Source: Saccharomycodes ludwigii (taxonomy: Eukaryota > Ascomycota > Saccharomycetes > Saccharomycodales > Saccharomycodaceae). Taken from it: a DNA stretch of 64,000 nt. The DNA is taken from NCBI RefSeq assembly GCF_020623625.1, contig NC_060201.1, positions 1,178,001 through 1,242,000 on the forward strand, written 5' to 3'. Under the pieces are notes generated by a model. The model did no database searches, had not been told where the DNA came from, and saw only the letters and a list, made by a program, of their open reading frames with translations. This document shows positions 29,413-38,874 of this stretch, one piece after another (positions within the stretch are counted from its first letter, which is position 1; every line of letters starts with the position of its first letter). The translations under genes and the position numbers were made by a program.

Positions 29413-32394
29413 ATGAAGATATCCTTAGAACAAGTTCAGTTTGAAGAAAACATTATATCAGGTCAAATATCCAATTTCAAAGTTATTCACAATGTAATGT
29501 ATATCATCACTAATGCTGATTCTACTGTAGTCTTTATTATAAACCTAGATACCCCAGATAAAATTGAAAAATTAAAAGTCCCCGTCTTAAACAAGGAGGA
29601 AAAGATTACTAGAATGTGGGGTTTAAATGATACAAATGGGGGTGTTCTATTCAAAACTAACTTGGGTAGATATTTTAAGTATTTCGCTGCTGATGGGAAA
29701 ACCTTTTCTTTAGAACTATTAAAGAAATTGAGTAAAAAAAGCAACTTTCATATAACTAGTGTTAATCCCTGCCATGACGGGAACTCTGTTTTACTAGGAA
29801 CTAAAGAGGGGAAATTATATCAATATTTTATGGTTGAAGATAAATTAACCAAGCTTTATCAATTTGCCAATAGCAAAAGTATAGATGGAATATTATGCGA
29901 TAAAGAAAATATCCTAGTTGTTTCTAACACATTTATTTGTAAATGGAGTAACGTGGATCTATTAAAACAAAAATTCACTGCACCTCACGAAACTGAGTAT
30001 TTTGATAATGGTCCTAATAATAGGGGGGTTACTCGTCACAATACTTTTGCAACTTATAATATGTCCAAATTTGCATGGGTCACCAAAACGGGGGTTTTAT
30101 TTGGGGATCTAACAGATAAATTGTCAAATATTAAAATTCTATTGAATTTGGAATTACCAAAAAATAATTCAAAAGATACTCCATGTGTTGTTTCTGCTGT
30201 GGGTATTACAGAGTTTTATTTATATCTTTTGGTTAATAAATCCCAAATAGTCATTGTTAATCAATTAACGAACAAAATAGTATTTCAAGAGGTTCTTTAT
30301 TTTGAAAATGAGAAAATTATAGGTTTGGATATAGACGAAAATAACGGGACACCAACCTACTGGACTTATTCCAACAAAAATGTTTATGAAATAGTGATTA
30401 AAGAGGCATATACAAATCTCTGGGATATTTTGTGCGATTCGCATGAATATGAGAAAGCTTTGGGTTTGAATGATTTACCCCTTTTAATCAAACAAATGAT
30501 TTATAAAAAAATGGGGAATTACTATTTAACGAAAGATCCTTTGAAGGCTGCAATTTCTTTTGCAAATTCAAATAGCGATTTCACATATGAAGCTTTAAAA
30601 TTGGTGGATAATATTAACGCATTACAAGCGTTTCTTTTGCACCGTTTGAAAACGGCCAACTTGACAAAAGTTCAGAGGAAAATACACACTAGCTGGATCA
30701 TTTGGAATTATTTACAGATGAACATCGATGATAATGACCATGACGACAAAACCCCAGAAACAGCAAAGCCTAATGAGCTTAGAAAGTTTTTGCTGGAAAA
30801 CAAGGATAATATTGATTCTAAAACTGCGTATGAATTATTAAATTATCAAAATAAAAATTCTGATTTGCTTTTTTTTGCAAATTTGATTAAGGATTATATT
30901 TTTATACTAAATTACTGGATTAAAGAAGAGAATTGGTATAAAGCTTTGCAAACACTAGTTTTATTGGCAGAACCGAGCTATGTTTACCAATATGCTACAA
31001 TATTATTATGTAAGTCGCCAGAATGCACAGTGACAACATGGATGCGACTATCGAATTTTATTCAAATAGACCAAGAAAAACTAATTCCTTCCATTCTATG
31101 CTATTTTTCAAATTTTTACTGTAAAGAAATTTGCACCTTTTCGGACACTGACAATCAGGGAGTAGTTATTAATCACGGATTAATATATTTAAAATGGGTT
31201 GTTACCTCTTTTATTTCTTCTCCTTCTGCTGCTAACAACAATAATGGTGTATTATCCACCACTGCTAATAAAACAATGAGTCCACTGATATACAACACCA
31301 TTTTATATATGATGATACTTGATAACAAAACAAACGATGAGCATGAGATCATAGAGTTTATGTCAAAGTATCCTAATAAGTACGATACTTTTTTCATTTT
31401 GGGTTTAAGCTTGAAATTTAAAAAATTTGAAACGGCAATATATCTTTACACCGAATTAACTATGTTTGATGAAGCGGTTAATTTAGCATTGAATAAAAAT
31501 ATGCTAATATGTGCAAAAGATGTAGCGAGGAAAAGCGATGAATCGAAAACCAAGAAACTCTGGTTAAAAATAGCACGCGCAACTTTGTTAAACATAGACA
31601 ATGGGAACCCTGTGGCCAGCAACAGCAGCAATGTTTCCAGCAAATCTACAATGGTTAATGGTGCACAAGCCGAAGGTATTAATTCTTCGACAACAGCAAC
31701 GACAACAAGTCTTGGCACAGGCACAAAGTCCGTTACTGCCGTGAAAGTAACTTCTAATGGTAGTATTGCCACTACCGTCAGTAGTATTTCCGCTGCAGAC
31801 AGTAGTAAAGATGTTAAGCAAATCATAAGTGATCTAATTGTTGACTCTGCTGGGGTTTTAACCATTAAGGATCTTTTACCTCTTTTCGATGATATTACTA
31901 CGATAGCCAATATTAAAGATGAGTTCATTAAAAGTGTAAACCAACACGCAGAATTGATGAAGGAAATATCTCAAGAAATTACCGATTTAGTGAGGATCAA
32001 AAAAAATATTTTACAAGATATTGAAGCATTTCAAGATAGATATGTTAAAATTGAAGCTGGTTCCCACTGTGACAGTTGTCATGAATTGTTACAGAATAAA
32101 AAATTTTACGTTTTCCCCTGTGGACATAATTTCCATCTCAATTGTTTGGTTAAACTTATTCTAAAAGGTGGTGATTATATTTTGAAAAGTAAATTAGAGA
32201 ATCTTGAAAGGAAAAGAAAATTGAATTCTGGATTTAATAAAAAAATTATTAAAGATTTGGATGAGCTGCTATCAACTAAATGTCCATTATGTAGTGATAT
32301 CAATATTAACAACATTGATGAGTCATTATTTTATTCTTTACCTAATTATAATCCAGAGGATAAAAATAAAGTAGAAAGCGATTGGTGTTTATAG
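29413..32394 (+). CDS. PEP3: Vacuolar tethering subunit Pep3/Vps18
   Basis: 993 residues (918 in S. cerevisiae). Pep3/Vps18 is a class C Vps core subunit of HOPS and CORVET, acting in endosome-vacuole tethering and fusion. Seen: an N-terminal beta-propeller (residues 1-~330), an alpha-solenoid with clathrin-heavy-chain-like repeats (~340-720), a Ser/Thr/Asn/Gly low-complexity insertion (~730-800) that explains the extra length, a coiled coil, and a C-terminal RING-H2 domain beginning CDSCHELL near residue 885, with CGHNFHLNC and finishing CPLCSD. The RING cysteines and histidines are all present. It is divergent from SMD3 and followed by TAF10, giving YLR148W next to YDR167W. Confidence 0.94.
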   Translation: MKISLEQVQFEENIISGQISNFKVIHNVMYIITNADSTVVFIINLDTPDKIEKLKVPVLNKEEKITRMWGLNDTNGGVLFKTNLGRYFKYFAADGKTFSLELLKKLSKKSNFHITSVNPCHDGNSVLLGTKEGKLYQYFMVEDKLTKLYQFANSKSIDGILCDKENILVVSNTFICKWSNVDLLKQKFTAPHETEYFDNGPNNRGVTRHNTFATYNMSKFAWVTKTGVLFGDLTDKLSNIKILLNLELPKNNSKDTPCVVSAVGITEFYLYLLVNKSQIVIVNQLTNKIVFQEVLYFENEKIIGLDIDENNGTPTYWTYSNKNVYEIVIKEAYTNLWDILCDSHEYEKALGLNDLPLLIKQMIYKKMGNYYLTKDPLKAAISFANSNSDFTYEALKLVDNINALQAFLLHRLKTANLTKVQRKIHTSWIIWNYLQMNIDDNDHDDKTPETAKPNELRKFLLENKDNIDSKTAYELLNYQNKNSDLLFFANLIKDYIFILNYWIKEENWYKALQTLVLLAEPSYVYQYATILLCKSPECTVTTWMRLSNFIQIDQEKLIPSILCYFSNFYCKEICTFSDTDNQGVVINHGLIYLKWVVTSFISSPSAANNNNGVLSTTANKTMSPLIYNTILYMMILDNKTNDEHEIIEFMSKYPNKYDTFFILGLSLKFKKFETAIYLYTELTMFDEAVNLALNKNMLICAKDVARKSDESKTKKLWLKIARATLLNIDNGNPVASNSSNVSSKSTMVNGAQAEGINSSTTATTTSLGTGTKSVTAVKVTSNGSIATTVSSISAADSSKDVKQIISDLIVDSAGVLTIKDLLPLFDDITTIANIKDEFIKSVNQHAELMKEISQEITDLVRIKKNILQDIEAFQDRYVKIEAGSHCDSCHELLQNKKFYVFPCGHNFHLNCLVKLILKGGDYILKSKLENLERKRKLNSGFNKKIIKDLDELLSTKCPLCSDININNIDESLFYSLPNYNPEDKNKVESDWCL

Positions 32395-32727
32395 GGGAGA
32401 AAAGTCAGATGATCCAAAGTGAACTTTGTATATATCACGTGTACTTGTGTGTAAAATAATTATGACGTATATATATATATATATATATTTTTTCTTCTAG
32501 CGTTTATTGTTTCGGGTTTATCATATTATCGTATTTCGGACTTGTAACAAAAAAAAGAAAAAAAAAAAGTATAAAAGGGCCAAAAACATAAAATCCGTTT
32601 AAATATCATTTTTTTTTTTTTTTTTTTTTTTCTCAAGTACAAAACAATTAGTGTATAACGTCAGCAAAAGAAATCTTCAGTGTTTGGTAATATATATAAA
32701 AAAGGAAAAGAAAAAAAAGTATTGAAC
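32395..32727. promoter_or_regulatory. PEP3-TAF10 intergenic region (TAF10 promoter)
   Basis: 333 bp. It contains an E-box CACGTG at 32436-32441 (context ATCACGTG, Cbf1-type), a (TA)n run at 32469-32489, TTCGGACT at 32535-32542, and poly-T at 32610-32631 before an A-rich leader. The E-box followed by ~90 AT-rich bases was tested as a centromere and rejected. Confidence 0.55.
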
Positions 32728-33558
32728 ATGGATTCAGGTATTATAGGAGATGCACCATTAGGTAATGATGATATGAATGAATTTGATGATAATATTGAGG
32801 GACCGATAGATGGAATGATTGTACGAACTGCTGAAAAAAATGAATTGGTTGTAGATGATTTAAGTGATGAAGACGTTGATGGTGAAAGCAACGATAATGC
32901 CACTGATGAAAGTGATGATGATGATGAAAGTGATGAAGAAGAAGAAGGATATGAAAATTTAAACGAGTCAGTAGGAAAAGATGGTAAAAAGAAAAGAAAT
33001 TCTGAAAAAAGGAAAAAGAGGTCTCTAAAGCAAAAGAAAAGAAAAATTCGTTTAGAGGATGGAAGTGAGAATATTTTCCAATTGCCTGAATTTTCAAGAA
33101 AAGATAAAACATTAAAGGAAATACTAGATTTAATGGAAGATAATCCACCAATTATACCGGATGCCGTTATAGATTATTTCTTACTGAAGAATGGTATGGA
33201 TTTGAAAGATGTCAAAGTTAAAAGATTATTAGCACTAGCCACTCAAAAATTTGTTAGTGATATAGCTACCGATGCCTACGAATACTCTAGGATAAGGTCT
33301 GGTTTGGCTGTATCTAATGCGAATAATGGTCAAACAAAAGCAAGACAATTATTATTGGGGCAACAGCAACAGCAACAAAATTTACCGTCAGCTGGCAACA
33401 ACACGACATCTACCGCAACAACTAACACACCTTCAACTAGCTCTGTTCCATCACAACTACAAAATGATAAAAGTAAAGTTGTTTTGACAGTTAATGATTT
33501 AAGTAGTGCAGTTTCAGAATATGGGTTAAATATTTCTAGACCCGATTTTTATCGTTAA
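32728..33558 (+). CDS. TAF10: TFIID/SAGA subunit Taf10
   Basis: 276 residues from the ATG at 32728 (206 in S. cerevisiae). Taf10 is a histone-fold protein shared by TFIID and SAGA. Seen: a long acidic N-terminal region (Asp/Glu/Ser runs at ~40-80), a basic patch, then the very conserved block [37 protein letters not shown] and [21 protein letters not shown], which is the histone fold, a Q/T-rich insert, and the invariant end [14 protein letters not shown]. An in-frame ATG at 32680 would add 16 Lys-rich residues read from poly-A leader; the internal start after GAAC is preferred. YDR167W ortholog. Confidence 0.95.
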   Translation: MDSGIIGDAPLGNDDMNEFDDNIEGPIDGMIVRTAEKNELVVDDLSDEDVDGESNDNATDESDDDDESDEEEEGYENLNESVGKDGKKKRNSEKRKKRSLKQKKRKIRLEDGSENIFQLPEFSRKDKTLKEILDLMEDNPPIIPDAVIDYFLLKNGMDLKDVKVKRLLALATQKFVSDIATDAYEYSRIRSGLAVSNANNGQTKARQLLLGQQQQQQNLPSAGNNTTSTATTNTPSTSSVPSQLQNDKSKVVLTVNDLSSAVSEYGLNISRPDFYR

Positions 33559-34240
33559 ATAAAGATAAAGTATTTTTTTTTTTTTTTTTTTCTTTAGTTA
33601 TGTGTACGCCTGTATATGTATATATTTGTCTGTGTAATTTTTGGTATACTTGGTTGATATCTATTAGCAACTAGGGGGGAAATAGAAACAAAGATGTTTT
33701 GATACAATAACAGTGATGAATAATTAAAATAAGCTTGACTACACGAATATCTTTGACGTTTCCACAATTTGACCAGACGATGGAATGGCATGTCACAGAT
33801 ATTTTCAGTATGTGTTGGTTTTTATTTGTTAATTTTTTATTCGTCGAATGTGACAAGTGTTTTTGCGAAAACAATTTAAAAAAATTCCAGAAGGCTCCAG
33901 AAAAAAAGAATTTGACGTTTTTGGAAAAGGCTTTCATTTTTAAACTTTTGCTTTACACTCAACAAATCATTTTCCTTGTGTGTACTTGCTGCCGTACACA
34001 GTGCAGTGCCATTGTTAACCAATCTTTTCAGATGTTGAACTTTTGTAATACCAAAAATAACTATCTATAACTAATATATATATTATATATATATATATAT
34101 GATAAAAAAGAAAAAAAAAAAAAAAAAATTACAGACATATAACACTTTCTTCCTTCAGATTTCCCCTTTTTTTAAGAAATAAGAAAAATAAAATAAAATA
34201 AAAATAAAACAAAACAAAAGAAATTAAAAATTAAAAGAAA
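33559..34240. promoter_or_regulatory. TAF10-CDC37 intergenic region (CDC37 promoter)
   Basis: 682 bp. It holds poly-T after the TAF10 stop, an open but unconvincing 111-codon frame (33735-34070), the heat-shock-type element listed separately, a (TA)n run at 34076-34100, poly-A at 34109-34128 and an A-rich leader before CDC37. Confidence 0.5.
33885..33902. promoter_or_regulatory. Heat-shock-element-like array upstream of CDC37
   Basis: TTCCAGAAGGCTCCAGAA reads as four alternating 5-bp heat-shock units (TTC, GAA, CTC, GAA) with exact nTTCnnGAAn spacing and one mismatch in the third. Hsf1 trimers bind three or more such units. It lies about 340 bp upstream of the CDC37 start. Confidence 0.55.
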
Positions 34241-35749
34241 ATGGTTGTGGATTATTCTAAATGGGATAAAATAGAGCTATCTGACGATTCAGATATTGAA
34301 GTGCATCCAAACGTTGATAAAGCTTCATTCGTCAGATGGAAACAGCAAAGTGTTCATGAACAAAGAGCTAAGAGAAACCAAGATATTAAAACCTTAGAAG
34401 CTCAAATTCACATGTATCAGCATTTAAATAAAAGAGTTGATACTATGCTACAAAACGGTAATGTCAAAGATTTTAGTGATTTGAATGAGGTAACAAGGTT
34501 TTTAAACTCTAATTTTGATAAAACTGAGAATAGTGAGGGCGAATTTGTTGATAAAGATATCCCCACCTATAATGAAATGGTAGAAGATTTAATTGAACAA
34601 TTGAAGCGAGAGTTGGTTAATGAAAAGCAAGATCCAACTAATGGAAATTTGGTAAAAGACAAACTAATACAACATAGAGCCAAAATAGACGAAGTTACTG
34701 TTGAAGGTCGCAAAAAATTAGATCAACTATATAAGGAAAAAGCATTGCACATTTCTTCCGATGATATACATACGGGATTTGACAGCAGTTTTATCAATAA
34801 AAAGCAAGGTACTCAAGATGCTTTAAAAAAGAACAACATAAGTAGTTCACCAACGACTGCTACTGTTTCTAAAAGCGAATTGCCATCGACTATCAAACAC
34901 TTTATTGATTATAAGGATGATGTTATGAAATTAGATGATCGGACTAAGAAATTGGGTGAAATTCCGGTTCATGCTCTGAAAGAGTCGCAGACTTACCTAC
35001 TAAATAATATGGAAATATTATCTGAGCAACAAAAAGATGCATTGGTCATGACCTCCTTTGAAGCCGAATTGAAAGGTGACCATGACAAAGCCTATCAGAT
35101 TGTCTTTCAATCCGAATTGATGTCTTATATCATAGAAGTTTATACTTTGAAACAGATTCCTTATTTGCATACTACCCAAATGGCTGATGTTATTCGTATG
35201 TTTTTTGAGAAAGTGTTTTATTCCACCAAAAATGATATGGGGAAACAGTCATTTTTATCGGCTGTTGAATCAAGATTTGAGCATATTAAAACTCGGTGTA
35301 AGATTATTAAGGAAGAAGATAATAAGGAGACCAAAGGTGCTTCAGATGAGCAAGAGGGCGTTGAAACGATTCAATTGAAATCTTTGGACGAGTCTAGCGA
35401 GCTAGTGGTCAACTTACCCAATTTGGACAATCCAGCTAATGAGGAAGAGAAAAAAATAGTTGAGTTATTTAAAAGTTTACCTCCTAGCATGCAAAAAGCC
35501 GTCAAGAGTGGAAGTTTAGATGAAATTAATAAGGTTTTTGCCGATATGTCAATTGATGAAGCTGAACATATTCTAAGTATATTCGATGAGGCCAATATTA
35601 TCGGGGTTGCTGCATTATTAGAAGATGAAAAGGAATTTGATACTCTAAAGGAAGAATATAATACTTCAAAATTAAATGACCTATCTCTATCAGAAGAACC
35701 AACTGGAAGCAAGCCTGTAACTAAGTCTATTGAGGATGAGGTTGATTAG
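34241..35749 (+). CDS. CDC37: Hsp90 kinase co-chaperone Cdc37
   Basis: 502 residues (506 in S. cerevisiae). Cdc37 recruits protein kinases to Hsp90. Seen: the invariant N-terminus MVVDYSKWDKIELSDDSDIE, which carries the CK2-phosphorylated serines (S14 and S17 in context SDDSDIE), the VHPNVDKASFVRWKQ helix, a long coiled coil (to ~residue 130), the Hsp90-binding middle domain (about 230-390) and a helical C-terminal domain with PPSMQKAVKSGSLDEINKVFADM (~408-430). Length and order are canonical. Ortholog of YDR168W, in tandem after TAF10 (YDR167W). Confidence 0.97.
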   Translation: MVVDYSKWDKIELSDDSDIEVHPNVDKASFVRWKQQSVHEQRAKRNQDIKTLEAQIHMYQHLNKRVDTMLQNGNVKDFSDLNEVTRFLNSNFDKTENSEGEFVDKDIPTYNEMVEDLIEQLKRELVNEKQDPTNGNLVKDKLIQHRAKIDEVTVEGRKKLDQLYKEKALHISSDDIHTGFDSSFINKKQGTQDALKKNNISSSPTTATVSKSELPSTIKHFIDYKDDVMKLDDRTKKLGEIPVHALKESQTYLLNNMEILSEQQKDALVMTSFEAELKGDHDKAYQIVFQSELMSYIIEVYTLKQIPYLHTTQMADVIRMFFEKVFYSTKNDMGKQSFLSAVESRFEHIKTRCKIIKEEDNKETKGASDEQEGVETIQLKSLDESSELVVNLPNLDNPANEEEKKIVELFKSLPPSMQKAVKSGSLDEINKVFADMSIDEAEHILSIFDEANIIGVAALLEDEKEFDTLKEEYNTSKLNDLSLSEEPTGSKPVTKSIEDEVD

Positions 35750-35930
35750 ATCTATCAACCCGTATATACATATATATATATATGTGTTTTTGCTTATTTA
35801 TTTTTAAGTATATAGCTAATAAATAATAGTGGCAATGAATTAAAATGATAGCCCATGCTCTAATTCGTTTATTTTTTTTTAATTTTTTATTTATTATTTT
35901 TTTTTTTTTTTAAAAATTTTTTTTTTCCAT

Positions 35931-38039
35931 CTAACAAAAGTCATAGGTATTGAAAGATCTTCTGGACCAAGAATCTACATTCCATTTATAAATACCAAAG
36001 CTTGTGCCAATAAGTAGGGAACTTCCATTCCCATTTTGAACCCAATCAATACCACTTATATCATTATCTTCACTAATAATAATGTTACCCCTTGAATAAA
36101 ATCCAGCCTGTAAAGAATTTGATCCATATGAAAGGGGGTCGGACAAAAAGGACGAAGATGAGGAATTAGATGATGAAGATGTAGATGATGAAAGTATTGC
36201 GTTGTCAATAGTTGAAGTTTCATTGTGGGAGTTGTCAACTGGTGCAGTAATATGATCGTCACCAATATTATTATTATCATGTTCTCGAATTTGGTGCCCC
36301 TCAACAACATTTACTTTTCTTTTCTTTTTCGGTTCACTCATAATGTTGCATGGGCCACTAGATTTCAGCTGGCTAGTGGCAACCACATTTAGATCCAACT
36401 GTTCTGGTTCAATAATGGTATATTCATCTTTCTCGTTAGAATTTTCATAACCACCACTGTTGTTCTCCCTAGCGGCACTGTTGTCATCGTTATAATTCCT
36501 CTCTAATGGATTTAAAAAATCAGGCCCGGTGTTATAGTATCCAAATGTACGATGCAAATAGTGCAATTTATCTTTGTTGTGAAAAGTTATTACCCTTGGT
36601 TTTAAAATATTATAGTTATTATCCTCCAGTCCAGCATTTTCAAGGATGCTATTTCTAGCATGGCCATAAGTTACGTTGGCTTCACCACGGATGCTTTCAT
36701 TTACTGCTATTGAGCCTGTGTTTGAATAATTAGGTACTTCCAACGGATTCATTTCGGGAAATTTAACTTTATCCGCAAATTTGATGACCAGATGATTATT
36801 AAAATTTCTTGTGTCAATAACATGCACCCGACTTGCATGTTCAGATATGAATAACAAATCGTCTAATCCACCACTATATTTACAGCATCTAAATGAGCCC
36901 GCTTGGTTTTTAGGTCTTGAAGTTGATATTATATGTATTGGTCTGTTCATTTTCCTTGTATCATAGATCAAACAAACACCATTTTGGAAAATTGTGGAAA
37001 ACTGATAATCTGTCTGACTAAAGCTTGTAGAAAATCCGTGGTCTCCCTTTATGGACTCAAAAATGTCAATTTTATCTGAATATGAATTATCGTTTATAGC
37101 ATATCTTGGAACTCTATTAAACTGGTTACTGTTGGTGTTACTCGAACTAGTGTTTATCGCAGAGGAGGGTGAATATACCGAAAAAAACTCACCGCATAGA
37201 GCACTGGATCTATGGTACAAAGCAAATTTATTGGAATCCCCACTAACAGCCATCATTTTCCCATCATGACTTAATTTACAACTATTCAAGGGGAATTTCA
37301 AATCTGAATAAGTATTTAGTAATGTTACCCTACTGTTGCTCACATCACAATGGTACAAGTGTGAGTCATTATTACAACTGAAAATTTCATATTTTCCGCT
37401 GCAGCCATCTGAGCTAATTTCTATATCGTTATTAATATATTGACCAATCTTATAGGTGGAAGTCTTGATACTCTCAGTACTAGATATATCCGGTGTGATA
37501 GAAATCAACCCCTTCCAATTATTGCCATTTGTAGTGTTGTCGTTGATGGTATTATTTGGTACAACACTTTCAAATGAATCTAGTAAATTGGACAAATTTT
37601 GATTTCTCCTTCTCCTTATTCTTTCTAATAGGGATTCATCTTCTAATGAATAAACTCCACCACAAACCAAAATATTGCTGTTTTCCCTAAAACATTTTGG
37701 TTTAAAGGGTAAGATGACTTTATCTTCATAAAAAGACGAATTGGAAGAAGCAGTATCTTGAGTATCATATGAAGCAGCAGTATTTAAAGCCCTGATAGAA
37801 TTTTCAAAGCAATACAATATTTGATCGTCTTTGTAGCCTTTTACTAGATCACGCAATTGCCAATGATTTATAGTAACCCTTACATCGTATAAAGATAGCT
37901 TTTTAGATAGAAAATTTTTGTAAACGCTTTGATTGTATTCATCTATATTTTTACTATTGTTATTATTTTTAGATTGTAGTTCTATCCCACGGCGACGGCG
38001 TAAGGATCTTAAAGAATTAACACTTTGTGTGATGGTCAT
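35931..38039 (-). CDS. GID11: GID E3 ligase substrate receptor Gid11 (WD40)
   Basis: 702 residues (730 in S. cerevisiae YLR149C). Gid11 is reported as an exchangeable receptor of the GID/CTLH ubiquitin ligase that recognises N-terminal threonine degrons and is stress-induced. Seen: WD40-like blades, for example CKLSHDGKMMAVSGDSNKFALYH (~residues 255-277), SFRCCKYSGGLDDLLFISEHASRVHVIDTRNF (~380-410), and GIDWVQNGNGSSLLIGTSFGIYKWNVDSW at the C-terminus, with a Ser/Asn-rich acidic insertion between residues ~570-650. The position between CDC37 and STB3 agrees with YLR149C between YLR148W and YLR150W. The assignment to the receptor function is by orthology. Confidence 0.85.
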   Translation of the reverse strand: MTITQSVNSLRSLRRRRGIELQSKNNNNSKNIDEYNQSVYKNFLSKKLSLYDVRVTINHWQLRDLVKGYKDDQILYCFENSIRALNTAASYDTQDTASSNSSFYEDKVILPFKPKCFRENSNILVCGGVYSLEDESLLERIRRRRNQNLSNLLDSFESVVPNNTINDNTTNGNNWKGLISITPDISSTESIKTSTYKIGQYINNDIEISSDGCSGKYEIFSCNNDSHLYHCDVSNSRVTLLNTYSDLKFPLNSCKLSHDGKMMAVSGDSNKFALYHRSSALCGEFFSVYSPSSAINTSSSNTNSNQFNRVPRYAINDNSYSDKIDIFESIKGDHGFSTSFSQTDYQFSTIFQNGVCLIYDTRKMNRPIHIISTSRPKNQAGSFRCCKYSGGLDDLLFISEHASRVHVIDTRNFNNHLVIKFADKVKFPEMNPLEVPNYSNTGSIAVNESIRGEANVTYGHARNSILENAGLEDNNYNILKPRVITFHNKDKLHYLHRTFGYYNTGPDFLNPLERNYNDDNSAARENNSGGYENSNEKDEYTIIEPEQLDLNVVATSQLKSSGPCNIMSEPKKKRKVNVVEGHQIREHDNNNIGDDHITAPVDNSHNETSTIDNAILSSSTSSSSNSSSSSFLSDPLSYGSNSLQAGFYSRGNIIISEDNDISGIDWVQNGNGSSLLIGTSFGIYKWNVDSWSRRSFNTYDFC

Positions 38040-38874
38040 GATATTAATGGGGCCTGTATGTATATGTGGTTTTATATTTATAGTTAGTCAGAATAAGTTA
38101 TATATATATATATATATGAGTATGTAGAAATGTATTGATTTGTTTTTTAGCTTTTTTTGCTGTTGGGTATATAAAAGGATATTATCAGGCAATTAAATTA
38201 GTATCGATGTGCAGAAGATTTGTGTCAAATGGTATTAAAAAATAAAATAGAAGAAAGTAAGAAAATAAATAGATAAATAAAAGGATATAAAGATTGACTT
38301 CCCACTCCCCCCTGTCCCCCTTTTTTTTTTTTTTTTTTATTATTATTTCTTTTCTTGAGTCACCCACCACACCACATTGTACGCCACTCGCCGGATACCG
38401 GCAACCCGCCTTAAAAATGCATTGATCCGTTCAATATTTTTTATATTTTATATTTTCCTTTTTTTGTTAGAAACGAGAAAAACTTAAAGTCACGTGTATC
38501 ATTTTCAACCTCGTCTGTTTTCTTGCCGTTATCTTGGCTTAAATCTGCCACAAGTAAAACTATTCCAAATTTTCCATTATAGAGTATAAAATGTAAATGT
38601 CTTATTTTTATAATATTCTGAAAGAAAAAAAAAAAAAAAAAAAAAATAATCACAGATAAGCACTTTTTATTGTTACTATTTCAACCGTTTGATCATGATT
38701 TATATTCATATATACTCGATGCTACCCTTCATTCTTTTTACTTATACAATACCATCCTACAAAAGCAATACCTATACATCCTATTCAAAATTAATAATAA
38801 ATAAATAAAGCATTCAAACCAATCAATGGTATAAAAATCGTATTAAATAAAACCCGCTATAATTGACATAACTT
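38040..38874. promoter_or_regulatory. GID11 promoter / STB3 3' region
   Basis: 835 bp. It holds a (TA)n run near 38098-38118, a C-rich patch with two CCCCT stress-response elements (38309-38313 and 38317-38321, Msn2/4-type) followed by poly-T, a GC-richer patch CGCCGGATACCGG around 38388-38400, the ARS-core-like pair listed separately, and poly-A at 38622-38646. Confidence 0.5.
38439..38456 (+). other. Two overlapping 11/11 matches to the ARS consensus core
   Basis: TTTTATATTTT occurs at 38439-38449 and again at 38446-38456, both perfect to WTTTAYRTTTW. In DNA this AT-rich such matches are frequent by chance, so an origin is only a possibility. Confidence 0.2.

Noticed and set aside
32434-32542. 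Possible point centromere: CDEI-like ATCACGTG, ~90 AT-rich bases, then a CGGA-containing element
   Set aside because: The CDEIII core should read TTCCGAA in the same orientation after CDEII; here it is TTCGGACT in the opposite sense with no flanking CDEIII bases, and the segment is the TAF10 promoter.
32680-32727. Upstream in-frame ATG as the TAF10 start
   Set aside because: Adds Lys-rich residues translated from the poly-A leader; the downstream ATG has better context and is 48 bp away.
33735-34070. 111-codon open frame between TAF10 and CDC37, with an overlapping antisense frame
   Set aside because: Cys/Phe/Leu-rich translation without domain character, overlaps promoter elements of CDC37, and no S. 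cerevisiae counterpart in this interval.
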